Assembly (NCBI RefSeq): GCF_007565055.1
Contig: NC_044557.1
Location: 75,030,595 to 75,094,594 of the forward strand
Source of the DNA: Rhinopithecus roxellana
Lineage: Eukaryota; Chordata; Mammalia; Primates; Cercopithecidae
DNA length: 64,000 bases
Direction of reading: 5' to 3'
The notes below the pieces were generated by a model. That model did no database searches. It was given only the letters and a program-made list of their open reading frames with translations, and was not told the origin of the DNA. Of this stretch, positions 45,120-56,135 are shown one piece after another. Position numbers and translations under genes: made by a program. Each line of letters opens with the position of its first letter. Position 1 is the first letter of the stretch.

Positions 45120-46000
45120 AGCTTAACCAGTTTAGAGGTTTTATTCCTGAAAACAATCTCGGAGCACACTGATAAGTTTTATCCTTACTTAAGTCAAAAG
45201 CTTGGTGAAGAATTTTAAGGACTTTCCATTGGCTGTAGGCTAGCAAATGGAGTTTGCCATCCTCTGACTGCAGCCATCCTAAGGGCTGGAAGGAATACCC
45301 TTGAGAAGTGGCCTATTTTATGTCTGCAGGGGAATACTGAGGTTTAATTTGTCTTACGGAGCCTTCCTAGATTAGAAGGGCTTGAAGTGGGCTGCTGCCT
45401 TGAAGTATCCTTGCTGCTCACTTACATGCCTGATTAGCTAACCTATTTCCTTTGGCTGCTTTATTTGTGCACTTTTGATGTTCCCTATAATGTATCACTG
45501 ATATTTCTTATGGAAGGAAAACTTAGGATAATAATAAGGATAAAGAAACCTTATTTCCTGGTGATATTTTATAGAAGATACATTAGTGGTAAGAAAATGT
45601 CTTTCCTTTTAAATGGCAGCATGAGCATGGAGAACTAAGAAAGCATACTCAGAGTCAGTGTGAATGTTAACTACCTTTCCCGTGCTTAATTTAACTGCTC
45701 TGTAAGAGCTATTAGTCCAACTAATTGAGCACTTGTGCCTGGAGAGAGACGTTATTTAGAGTGAGTAGTGCGTATTCTGCCTTATGCATCGCTTGCTTTA
45801 CTGGTTGTTTGTTAGCTAAGGGCTCCCCCTACAGGACAGTAATTTTGCCACATTACGTCGGGTATAAACAGTTATTTCCTAAGGCTAATATTGAGGCTTT
45901 TCTGACTAGTAGAACCATCGTGACAATGGCTTGGAGGCATGTGTAAACAGTAGGTTCTCCTACCTGTAACTAAGAGGTTGAGAAAAATATTGGATTAGAG
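45120..46000 (-). pseudogene. ERV pol remnant: RNase H to integrase start
   Basis: Translated on the minus strand in broken frames, this shows the connection region just before RNase H (a block ending VLLVRKAS), a TDS..YAF-like RNase H strand, the GNRLANQA helix near the end of RNase H, and the start of integrase just before its HHCC zinc region. Several in-frame stops and frameshifts. The finger and palm segments of reverse transcriptase, including the active site, are absent between this and the protease fragment, implying an internal deletion of several hundred codons. Integrase is cut off at about 45115. Confidence 0.75.
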
Positions 46001-46165
46001 TTTTTCCTGAGTTGCCCCTTGTGGTTGTGTTATGGGAGGAGGGGAGGCCTGGATTAGAGAAGTGAAGAGAGAGAGACTAGCTGTACGGTTTAGAAGGAGG
46101 TCTAGTTTACTTCCTTCAATTTACAGAATCACCCAGGACTCTTGAGCTGTAATGGTAGTTTGAGC
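46001..46165 (-). pseudogene. ERV protease fragment, active site lost
   Basis: The segment just 5' of the pol remnant resembles the start of a gammaretroviral protease, with the hydrophobic LLL strand that normally precedes the Asp-Thr-Gly triad. Here the triad has decayed to non-catalytic residues, and stops interrupt the frame. Identification rests on order and short similarity. Confidence 0.5.
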
Positions 46166-46327
46166 TGCTGAAGTCAGGGGTTTGAGCCCTGGCACCCATC
46201 AGTACTGCTGGAACATCTGTGAAACTGGTTCTGAACCTGGTGACCTCTACCTCTGGGGTCAGTTTGATCTCCAGTGGTCTCCACCACAGGCTGGATGGGA
46301 TCAAGGTGGCTTTCTCTTGCTGTTTGG

Positions 46328-46366
46328 GCACTCCTTAAAATGCCCTTGCTTGCCACACTGATAGCA
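46328..46366 (-). pseudogene. ERV nucleocapsid CCHC zinc box
   Basis: Minus-strand codons read C-Y-Q-C-G-K-Q-G-H-F-K-E-C, a complete C-x2-C-x4-H-x4-C retroviral zinc knuckle. A second, damaged knuckle-like segment follows about 14 codons later. This is the clearest single retroviral motif in the element. Confidence 0.85.
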
Positions 46367-46481
46367 ACCAGCCGATGTACCTCAGGGATCCTGAACTTTG
46401 TAATCCTGCAAAGCAGCTACTAGAGCCTTTGTTTTTCTCCTGAGCGACCTCTTTTTCTCTTAGGCCTCCTTCTGGTCCCTA

Positions 46482-46934
46482 CTATAAAAGACCAAAATGG
46501 TCACCTTCAGGAATTTCTCTAAGGTGCTCTCCTATAACTTGCTTCTGTAGTTTCTTTCTAATATCGGGAGCTGCCTGTACAATAAATTTGTCCTTTAGAA
46601 TGAGCTGTCCTTTGACTGAATTGGAGGATAAGGAGGTGGGCACTATTTGTGCCTCTTTCAGTCTTTCCAATTCCATAAAGGCTGCAGGATTTTCATCTGA
46701 CTTTTGGTCTATCATACACAGTTTAGAATAATTGAGAGGTTTGGCCTTAGTTCTTCGTATTCCCTTTAATAGGCATTTAAAAAAGTCCTTTCTTTTCCAT
46801 TTATCTGCAGAGCCATTGGGGTTCCAACCAAGGTTGTCAAGAGGAACTGCTTCACTTCCTATTGGGAATGGATTTTCTGCTATTTCTTCACTTTCCCTAT
46901 CTTCTTTCTTCCCTTTTAGTGTATTATAGGACAT
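46482..46934 (-). pseudogene. ERV gag capsid-region open frame (150 codons)
   Basis: An open stretch matching the capsid C-terminal half and adjacent region of gamma-type Gag. Landmarks are the KPLNYSKL block, the ENPAAF segment of the major-homology-like region, QLILKDKF, and APDIRKKLQK. It is an isolated piece: the upstream gag is degraded, the frame stops before the nucleocapsid box, and there is no intact start context. No host gene is implied; 150 open codons in an old provirus can persist by chance. Confidence 0.8.
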
Positions 46935-48502
46935 ATGTTGCTCATCTCTGGAAATCTCTATTGCCTGCAGAGCTGCCTGTTTTCTATTTGTGGTTAAGGT
47001 TTGGGTAGCAGCAGCGTAACATCCTTCTATTTGAGTTAAAGCATCTGAGTTAAATTCTGAAAAGCTATATACCTATTGGAGTCGTCAGAAAATTGGTCTA
47101 AGTCTTTCTTTATTTGCCTAAGGTCCTGTAATGAGAAGGGAACTTGAGGTGGCCCCAAATAACGGGGATTCTCAAATGAATCCCTTGGAAGTTGCTACTT
47201 TAATTCTGGGGGATTATTCTCTATAGGCCTGTCTGATATGCTTGTTAAAAAAGGCTGGGTTGATCTTACAATGCTTGCAAAGGTTTAGTAGAAATGCCAT
47301 GTCTTTGTGCAAAGGCAAATGAGTTGCTTTTCGCTTCAAAGTCCTGAAGCTAAAAGTGCACTCCAGAGGAGTGCAAGCTGAAGTTGATTTGTTACCTATC
47401 TAGAAAAATAAATGAGAATGAAAGTGTCCTTTTAGTCTCCCTCCTTTCACTGTGACCCAGGGTGGAGTAGAATACAGTGGGAGCGTCCGCTTGATTGTTT
47501 TCTCTCCTTGGTTCCTGAGTCCTGGCACCACGTTAAATGTCCTGGCCATGGTTGCAAGTGTGGCTCTCCAAGCCATGGAAGTGGATGAACTAAGTAATGG
47601 GATTTAACCACGCTTTACCCACACAGCCTTAGTTATCCTCCTGTGAATCCCTTTTGCTTTTCTATACTTGTGTGATCTGCCTGGCTCCCTAAAAGATAGA
47701 TCTCTGAAGAGACTGTAATAGTCACTTTTGAGCAAGGCTACTTTAACGGAGGGGATGTGCTAGTCGCCTGCTATTATGGCATGTGCTAAAACATTCGCCC
47801 TTAAGGAAAATGGTTCCAGTTAAATTCTAAACTTAAAATCCCCTTACCTAATCAAGTACTGTTTTAATTAGAGACAGAATGGTTGCCTGAAATGAACGTA
47901 GATGCCTAATGCCAATTTCTCCTGTAGATAGGACAGTATTGGAACTAAAATTTGGCTACAAAGGACATTTTACTCCTAACTGTTGAAGGCAGAGCTTTCC
48001 CATTCATAGAAGGGGCTTTTCTAGTGGCACAAAAAGAGAGAATTGGGAAGCTGCGGTGTTAAAGCAAAGGACCTGCAATGTACGCCATCAAGAGGGTTGC
48101 TATTTCCATTAGGTGGTGGTGTTGGCTGAGAAATACCATGTGCTCCCCAGTACTATGGCATTTTCTCAACAGAACTGTTAACATGAACTGTAAAACTTCC
48201 TGCACATTGCATAAACAGAGAGGATACAAGATATAGCAACCGTGGTTAGAAAAGAAGGAAACTTTTGTGATCTGGAGATCCATGACCAACACCCAGATGG
48301 GCTGTTGGAGGCCTATGTATAATGCCATGTTGTGCTTTGGTCAAAAATCCTCAGTTGCTCCAGTATTTCTCCCACCCACACATGATGTCAAGGTTCTCTA
48401 TGATAGAAAAATTTGTTCAAAGAGAGTCTTGAGACGAAAGGACAGATATGAGGTTCACTCCATCTTCACCACTCCAATGTTTAGATCTCCCTTCTGATCC
48501 AG
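46935..48502 (-). mobile_element. ERV leader and degraded 5' gag
   Basis: Lies between primer-binding site and capsid region. No frame over about 90 codons survives. Expected to hold leader, matrix and linker regions; individual boundaries cannot be placed. Confidence 0.55.
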
Positions 48503-48520
48503 ATCCCAGAAGAGTCCCCA
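48503..48520 (-). promoter_or_regulatory. ERV primer-binding site, tRNA-Pro-like
   Basis: Minus strand TGGGGACTCTTCTGGGAT matches the proline-tRNA primer site in 15 of 18 positions; two of the three differences are transitions (G to A, C to T), as CpG decay would give. It sits two bases inside the LTR end. Confidence 0.75.
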
Positions 48521-48522
48521 AA

Positions 48523-49072
48523 TGAAACGGCTTTGTTGTCTGGGGAATTACCTGTGGTTTGTTGTCTCACGCTTAAAAATAATTCAGGACACAGACACAC
48601 ATGAGAAGTAGGTTTAGGAGAAGAAAGTTTAATTGACAAAGAAGAAGAGAGAGAAAGCTTCCTCATGCTGAGAAAGCAAGTTGCCCAAGAGAACGTCTCC
48701 AGGTTTTGGACAGAACACAATTAATTTTGTACAGAGGCTTGAGAAGGCAGTAATTGTTTTACATAAGGTCTGGGGATTGGCTTGACCAGGTGTGCCATTT
48801 ACATAGTCCACAGAAAGACTAGCCTTCTCACCCTAATCTTTTATTATGCAAATGTGGCTTCTACCTAAAGGTCACCATGACACCTACACACGTGGTTTGA
48901 CCTGGCTGGTGCCATGACACCTGCGCACATGGTGACAAGAAAAAAGAAGCAGGAACTACCATATTTAATGTAACTGGCTTCTAGGTAGAGCTGTTGGCAT
49001 TTACATATGAAAGCCTCTAGCTTGCATATCTATACTTGCAGCTTGACTTTTAAGGCTGCTTTCTGTTAGGAC
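48523..49072 (-). mobile_element. ERV 5' LTR
   Basis: About 550 bp from TGTCCTAACAGAAAGCAGCC (minus strand, 49072) to ...GTTTCA (48523), TG...CA bounded. An ATTAAA poly(A) signal (48628-48633) is followed by a GT-rich segment, as in a retroviral R/U5. The outer end could lie at 49114 instead, because another TG is available there. Confidence 0.75.
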
Positions 49073-49114
49073 AGAAATGGTTTGGGGGCTGCTTTTTATT
49101 AAAGGAAAATTCCA

Positions 49115-49789
49115 CTGAGAACTCTTTTACCCTTTCTAGCTGCCTAAAAATAATTTCTTAATAACTTTTGTATTAATAGTAACCAGGTAAGCTCAAATCC
49201 AGAAATGGCCTTATTTAAAGGAACAAGAACATCATTTCATTTCAAATTTTTCTGTCTCTCCCTCAAAGCAGAACAGCTCACATTTAAGGAGGATAAGCCC
49301 AGCATGTGGCTGCTTCCTCAGGAGGGAAAGGAAAGAGTGGAGCATGCTTCACATGTTTTAGTTTTGGGGGTTAGATGCCTGAGGAAGTGATTTCTGTCTC
49401 ATCTGTTTCATGGCACTGACGGAAAAAACACATACTTGTGCCTGTGGTTGCTGAGCACAAAAGAGAGCTCAATGGGTTTGTTGCAGCACCAGAGAATCTA
49501 CAATGCCAGAGTTAGACAACAGGGGAAGTAAGAAACTACAAGTCCTCAAAAAGGAAAAAAATAAAATAAAAAGGGAAGAAGAAGAGAGAGAGAGGAAAAA
49601 AAAAAAACAAAAACCCTGCAAACCTCTCTAATTCAGAAACTGCATTCCAAGCCCAGAGAAGAAGAATCTCCATAAAAAATTTGAGAGGTCCCCAGAATTT
49701 CTAGCTTGTCTTATTTATGCAAGTGTTTCCCTGTATACAACTGGTTCATAAGGCCTGAGACAGGAGATTGTTTTTTAAAAAGGCAAGAA
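49115..49789. other. Unclassified DNA
   Basis: A purine-rich stretch (GAAGAAGAGAGAGAGAGG) at 49576-49600 and an A-run. No gene or nameable repeat. Confidence 0.4.
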
Positions 49790-50385
49790 TCATAACAAAA
49801 AATAAAAAGACACCCAAAGAAGCAGGGAAACATGACCCAATCAAGGAAAAAAATACATCTCCAAAACTGCTCCTAAATATATTCAGTTCTATGAAATATA
49901 AAACAAGGAATTCCAAGTAATTATTCTAAAGGAGCTAAGGATGATATAACACAGATAGAAAACTAAATGAAATTAGGAAAATGATGCATGAAGAAAATAA
50001 AAATATTAAGAAGGAGATAGAAACTATAAAAAAGAACCAAATGGAAATTCTGGAGAATATAAACTTTTACAAAATACTGGAAGGACTCATTAGCAAACTT
50101 GATCAAACAGATGAATAAATCATTAAACTTAAAGATAGGTCATTTAAAAATATAGAGTCAGAGGAACAACGACAATAAAAATGAAAAGCATGAAGAGGTC
50201 CAAAGGACTCATGGAACACCAGCATGCCGATAAATGTATTCATTATCGGTATCTCACAAGGAGAAGAGAAAAAAAAATAAAGAAGAAAGTTTATTTGGAA
50301 AAATAATAAATTCTGACGTCTGAGAGCCTGTGAAGATGCATGTCCCAGCTCAAGAGAAAAAATAAAGGTTTACCTTTTCCCTAAA
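49790..50385 (+). mobile_element. Old L1M, ORF1 region
   Basis: A-rich decayed ORF1-type sequence: 'aaccaaatggaaattctggagaatat', 'gaaggactcattagcaaacttgatc', 'catgaagaggtccaaaggactcatggaac'. Many stops. Confidence 0.65.
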
Positions 50386-50575
50386 TGTTTATTCTATTCA
50401 GGCTCTCAAGGCATTGGATGATGCTCACCCAAATTGGTGAGTGCATATCTTCTTTACCAGTCTACTGATTCATGCTAATCTCTTCCAGTAACACTCTCAC
50501 AGATACACCCAGAAGTAACATCAATGAACTATCCGGGTAACCAGACAAGGAGACATGTAAAATTAACAATCATAA
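50386..50575 (+). repeat. Ancient LTR-like fragment within the L1M
   Basis: 'ttctattcaggctctcaaggcattggatgatgctcaccc', 'ttctttaccagtctactgattcatg', 'taacactctcacagatacacccagaag', 'acatgtaaaattaacaatcataa' is a familiar old mammalian repeat phrase set. Family not named. It separates the two L1M parts. Confidence 0.5.
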
Positions 50576-52075
50576 TGTGAACTTAAAAGGATCCCAAATT
50601 GCGAAAACAATCTTGAAAAAGAAAGCAAAACTGGAGTTCTCACACTGACTAATTTAAAAAGATATTATAAAGTAAAAGTAATCAAAAAGGTATGGTACTG
50701 ACATAAAGACAAGCATACAGACTAATGAAACAGAATAGAGAACCTTGAAATAAACCCACACTGATGTAGTCAGATGATCTTTGAAAATGATGCCAAGTCA
50801 TAAAATGGGGAAAGGATAGTCTTTCCAACAAATAGATAGCTACCTGGAAAAGAGTCGAGTTAGACAATTAAAAACATAAAAACTAACTCAAAATGATTTA
50901 AAGGCCTAAATGTACTAAATAAAACTATAAAATTCCTAGAAGAAAAAATAGAGAAAAATCTTGCTGACATTGGTATTGGCAATAATTTCCTGCATAAGAC
51001 ACCAGTAGCACAGGCAACAAAAACAGAAATAGGCAAATGCTACTACACCAAACTTAACTTCTGCGTGGCAAAGGAAACACTAAAGAGAGTGAAAAGCAAT
51101 CTACGTAACTGGAGAAAATATTCGCATACCATACATATGATAAAGCATAAAATTCAAAATATATAAAGAGCTCCTACAAGTAAACAACCACCACCACAAC
51201 CACAGCAACAGCAAAAACAGCAACAAAATATTAAAAATGGGAAAAGAACTTGAACAAACCTTTTTTCAAGGAAGATATACAAATGTCCAACAAGCATATG
51301 AGAATATGCTAATTGTCACTAATAATCAGGGAAATACAAATCAAATCCACAAGAAGATACTACCTCACAACTGTTAAGATGGATACTCCTTTTTAAAAAC
51401 CAAACTAAACCAAACCAAAAAGAAAACAAATATTTGAAAAGATATGGAGAAACTGAAAGTCTTATGTACTGTTGCTGGGAATGCAAAATGGTGCATTCTT
51501 CAAAAAATTAAACTTATAGCTACCATAATGTTCCAGCAGTCCTACATATGGGTATATATCCAAAGGAATTACAAACGGGATATTGGAGAGATATTATCAT
51601 ATTTATTTTTTTACAACATTGTTTACAATATTCAAATTGCATAAGCAACCTACATGTTTGTTAGTGGATTAATGAATAAAGAAAATGTGTCATATAAGCA
51701 CGGTGGAATATTATTTAGTCTTAAAAAAAGGAAGAAAATCCATTCATATGCTACAACATGAATGAACTTTGAGGACATTATGTCAAATGAAATAAGCCAA
51801 TCACACACAAACATATTGTGTGATGCTATTTATATAAGGTTTCTAAAATAGTCAAATTCTTAGAAACAGAAAATAGTATTAGGTAGTAGCTAGGGACTAG
51901 GAAGGGGAAAAGTAAAATAGTTCAATGAGTATAGAGTTGCAGTGTTACTACATAAATTAGTTCTAGAAATCTGTTGTCCAACAATGTACATGTAGTTAAC
52001 ATTTTTATACTGTGTACTTAAAAATGGCTAAGATGGTAAGTGTTATATCCATGTTTTCATCACAATGAAAAAATA
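50576..52075 (+). mobile_element. Old L1M, ORF2 C-terminal half and 3' end
   Basis: Follows L1 order: 'aaagtaatcaaaaaggtatggtactgaca', 'gaaacagaatagagaacc', 'caaaaacagaaataggcaaatgc', 'ctaattgtcactaataatcaggg', 'actgttgctgggaatgcaaaatgg', then the 3' end 'gtaagtgttatatccatgttttcatcac'. No intact frame. Confidence 0.78.
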
Positions 52076-52084
52076 AAGATGAAT

Positions 52085-52410
52085 TCTTTAGGGTGGGCTT
52101 CTATCCCAATATGCTTGCTGTCCTTGTAAGAAGATGATGTGAAACTGGGCCCACAGGAAGGAAACCCCGTGAAGATGGAGGGAGACTGGAGTCATACAGC
52201 TACAAGTCAATGAATAGCAAGGCTTGATGGCCACCACCAGAAGTTAGAAAGAGGCAAGGAAGGAGTCTCAGAAGGACCACAACCCTGCCAACACCTTGAT
52301 TTTGGAATTCTGACCTCCAGAACTGTGAGAGAAGACATTTCTGTTGTTGTAAGCCCCTCAGTTTGTGGTACTTTGTTATAGAAGCCCCAGGAAATGCAGG
52401 CACCCCACTT
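52085..52410 (+). repeat. Ancient repeat, same family as 14822-15295
   Basis: 'gggtgggcttctatcccaat', 'ccttgtaagaagatgatgtg', 'gtgaagatggagggagactggag', 'agaggcaaggaaggagtctcag', 'ccttgattttggaattctgacctccagaactgtgaga', 'gtggtactttgttatagaagccccagg'. Well-ordered but diverged. Confidence 0.65.
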
Positions 52411-53007
52411 CAAGCCTGCTTTGTCACCCATGGGGCAGAGAAAATACAATATTGCTTAGTACTGTTCCTTTTTTTTTCTTTTTCCTTTTTGCTTCTAATC
52501 TACCAAGCACATAGCAGTGTTCCTTTCAAATGAAGAGACTACCAAGTGCAAAATATTAAGCAATTTTTAAGTACCAGTGTTTACTTATGACGATAATGAC
52601 GACTACTATTAGGAAACCTTCAGCCATTGCCTGTGAATATCACAGAATAGAGGGAGAATATTTATATAATTACCCCCTGTAGGTCTTTGGTAAATCAGAT
52701 TGTAAATTCAAATATTTTCATAGTTATATTAATCTTATGCGCAAAAATGAAAACTACAAACATGTATGAAAAGTCATGCAGAAATGAATTTGAATTCTAA
52801 TTTTAGTACTTCTTGGTATATTTACATATGATACCATTAGTTGCTAAACTAATTTGTTGTCCTCATCCATACTCAAGACACATTATAGTTATAAGGTGCA
52901 TGTGAATATCAAAAAATATCCCTATGCACCTGAATTACCAGGCAGGTAGCAAGCAAATGTGAGAGAGAGACACAGAGAGAGCAGGAAAGGGAGAAAAGGT
53001 GAGCTGG
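52411..53007. other. Unclassified DNA
   Basis: A GA-rich stretch at 52962-52998. No gene or nameable repeat. Confidence 0.4.
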
Positions 53008-53118
53008 GCCCCATTCCAAACCAATTGAATCAGAATTTTCATAGTGCTGGGGTATCAGTATTCCTTCAAAATGTCTCTAGGTTATTCCGTTACACATAGA
53101 AGGCAGAGAACAACTATT
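53008..53118 (+). mobile_element. MER5A-like hAT fragment
   Basis: 'ggccccattccaaaccaattgaatcagaatttt' and 'catagtgctggggtatcagtattcc' match the MER5A 3' half (ggccccaccccagacctactgaatcagaa...ctgggg), ending 'gagaacaactattc' where the TIR is expected. Confidence 0.6.
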
Positions 53119-54786
53119 CATAATGTGAGATTTGTTACATAAAATATTCTTAATGAATTGAATCTCTGATTATTCATTTCCCTATCTCTTCTTATCAAAT
53201 GACCCTCAGAATCTCTGCTGTGAGTGTTAAAATTCATGGGCATTTATATGAGTCATGATTAAGTAGACACTTTTGAGTAGCCCCCTAAATTATCATAATG
53301 TAATTTCTATTTTCCTAAGGTGTTGCTTTGTCACTGGTTATGTGAGCAAAACTTAAGAACATTGAGGAGAGTAATCATTTTTAATAAACCGCTAGCTGAG
53401 AGCCTCTTAAAAGTCTGAAGTCTTGGTGTCTTAATAATTATATTCAGTGTTAGATACAAATGGCTTTATTGAACTGTAGGATCTTAGGTTGTGTGTAGTC
53501 CATGAATCTCACAGAATTTGAAGCTTATGCTTTATAAATATTTGCCATGTATAGGTAGCATTACCTATATAATTTTGCTTGTCAGAATATTGTTTCTCAT
53601 TTCTTCCCTCTTCTGGTTTTGTTGCCTGACCAAACATAAAGATAAAAGAAAAATCATGGTGATTTTGTTTAAAAGCATCCGATTTATATGTAAGTATGTT
53701 TAAATTAAATCTTTAATTAACTACTTTAATAAATCTAGCACAATTAATAACCTAAGTAGTCCAAAAAATTCAGCTCCATGTACCATTTTCAGTGAATGAT
53801 ATCAGCTGAAATTAGAATGTCTTAAGTATTCTCTTTTCATGCAGTCAGAATATCAAATGAAATATGAAGTTACTGTATTGTACATTTTAACTTATACTCA
53901 ATCTTCAATTTTTGAAATTTTCATTTAATATCTACTCAATCCCTTTTAAATAATTAGCAATCATATTTCCCTTTCAAAGCATTACATACTCATTTTAAAT
54001 TTCTAAAGCAGAGACCATATGACCTTTTTTGGTGATCTAAAAAGGCCGTTGGAGGGCTGCTTGTGGGAAGGTCAGATATATGAGATCCAAAGTCTTGAAG
54101 ATTTAAAGTATTCAAAAAATAAAATGTGGCTATTAAAGGAATTATAAAGTTAGACATTTTCTTTATTTATATTGGCTGGTATTGCTTTGAGAGACAAAGG
54201 ATATATCAATTTCAGATTTTCTATTCAGATTTTGAAGTGTTACTGAACCTAAAAGATTCCCCGAGACAGTTCTGTTTTCTAGAACATCACAAGTATTTTA
54301 TTGTATCATACACATGTATATATGTATATACTTAAAATACTTATTCATATATGCTCAAATGTAGTTATATGTTCACATACTTATAGCATTCTTTGAAAGT
54401 TGCATAATGTACCTTTCAGCTAATCATAAATGTAGTTTTTGTCACTTTTAGCAGAAATTTACTTTTCTTATACATGCACATCTGGAAATATGAGAAAAAA
54501 TGTAAATATGCAATTATTTGCTTTAAGCACAAGTTTTCAGGAAATAATCTAAAATCAGATTGATCTCTACTAATAATTAATGGAAATAAGATTTGTAATA
54601 AATGCTATGAAAATTTTAATAAAATGTATTAAACTTCCACTGTGATCAGATGGGAATATCTTATTTCTGCAAATATGGTAGCAGTTGGAATTCTGGTGTT
54701 ACATTCATGGCAGAGAAAAGTAAGTATTATTTACATTTCTAAGAAGGTGGAAAAAACTTACATAAAAGTTACCATAGCTTTATTAA
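53119..54786. other. Unclassified AT-rich DNA
   Basis: Short chance frames only (61, 69 and 72 codons). No RNA gene or nameable repeat. Confidence 0.4.
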
Positions 54787-55081
54787 TTTTTTTTTTTTTG
54801 AGACCGAATTTTGCCCTTGTTGCCAAGGCTGGAGTACAATGGCACAATCTCTGCTCATGACAACCTCTGCCTTCCGGGTTCAAGTGATTCTCCTGCCTCA
54901 GCCTCCTGAGTAGCTGGGATTACAGACATGTGCTACCATACCAAGATAATTTTGTATTTTTTTAGTAGAGATGGAGCTTCTCCATGCTGGTCAGGTTGGT
55001 CTTGAACTCCCGACCTCAGATGATCCACGTGCCTCGGCCTCCCAAAGTGCTAGGATTACAGGCATGAGCCACCGCGCCCGG
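54787..55081 (-). mobile_element. Alu (S-type), full length
   Basis: Complement of a complete Alu from a T tail (54787-54799) to GAGCCACCGCGCCCGG. Moderately diverged. TSD not clear. Confidence 0.93.
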
Positions 55082-55803
55082 TCTCAATGTGTGTTTTAAA
55101 GATGTTAATAACTTTTCGAGAACCTGTCCTCAATAATAGGCATAGGAAAAACCAAAGAACCAGAAAGAAAGTTACCACCCACCACAAGTAATTTACTTTA
55201 TTTCCTGCGTATGTGATATGTCCATTTAAGAGGCACTTTTGAAAAAATTCAGAGAAAACAACCAAAACTACAACACAGTAAACATTCTTTAGTTCTTTAA
55301 ACTACAATAGCATGCATTCTTTTACTATAGCAATGCAAGTTGATAACTGGACTTCTTCACTTGGAGATTAGAGATTCTCATGGATTTCTTTTGACATAAA
55401 TGGCTATTTATAGCATCACATCAACATACTGTTGCCTGCAATCCTATTATGGATTTTAGTGCATTTTGTACATTTATTCCTGCCAATAAATATATGGAAA
55501 ATGATTTAGATTCTGTCTATATATTTTATTTGTTAAAAGTATATAACCTAAATAAAATATTAATATATTTTATATACATGCATATATATATATATACACA
55601 CACACACATACATATTGAAACTATCTAAAAGGCAGCTGAAAACTTTTGGAAATCATTTGGCTCTTTCACTGTACATGATTTTCTGGCCACACCAATTTCT
55701 TCAAGCTTTAGATATTATTCTCTATTCAGAACACTTGTATAAATCATCCCATATTTGAGTAATATCAGCCAAATACTAATATATTCTCTGTTCTGTTATT
55801 AAC
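55082..55803. other. Unclassified DNA with (TA)n(CA)n tract
   Basis: An alternating (AT)n/(AC)n tract lies at 55580-55610. No gene seen. Confidence 0.45.
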
Positions 55804-56135
55804 GGATACGGTTTGGATATTTGTCCCCTCCAAATCTGTTGAAATGTGATCCCCAATATTGGAAGTACAATCAGGTGGGAGATGTTTGGGTCATGGGGGT
55901 GAATCCCTCGTGAGTGTTTTGATGCTCTTAAGAAATGAGCAAGTTCTCACTTTATGATGTCACACAAGAGCTGGTTGTTTAATAGAGTGTGGGACCTCCC
56001 CATTCATTGCTCTCTAGCCATCTGATATGCCTGCTCCCCGTTGATCTTCTGCTATGATTGTATGCTTCCTGAGGCCCTCAACAGAAACCAAGAAGATATG
56101 TGTGTCATGCTTGTACAGCCTACAGAACTGTAGGC
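55804..56135 (+). mobile_element. MaLR LTR (MST/MLT1-like), truncated
   Basis: 'ggatacggtttggatatttgtcccctccaaat', 'gatccccaatattggaagta', 'gtgggagatgtttgggtcatgggggtgaatccctc', 'gagcaagttctcactttatga', 'tatgattgtatgcttcctgaggcc'. Lacks the last part of the LTR. Confidence 0.82.

Larger units (their letters stand above)
45115..49072 (-). mobile_element. Class I (gamma-like) endogenous retrovirus remnant
   Basis: An old provirus on the minus strand. Order from its 5' end: LTR (49072-48523), primer-binding site, leader and degraded early gag, capsid-region frame, nucleocapsid zinc box, protease fragment, then directly the connection/RNase H and integrase N-terminal part of pol. Most of the reverse transcriptase is missing, and env and the 3' LTR are absent. 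Multiple stops and frameshifts mean it encodes nothing functional. The gag style and proline-type primer site indicate ERV1; family name (HERV-P/MER4-group-like?) not settled. Confidence 0.85.

Noticed and set aside
46482..46934. Domesticated retroviral gag gene
   Set aside because: The open stretch covers only part of capsid, upstream gag is degraded, and no promoter or splice context is visible. Needs conservation evidence that I cannot obtain.
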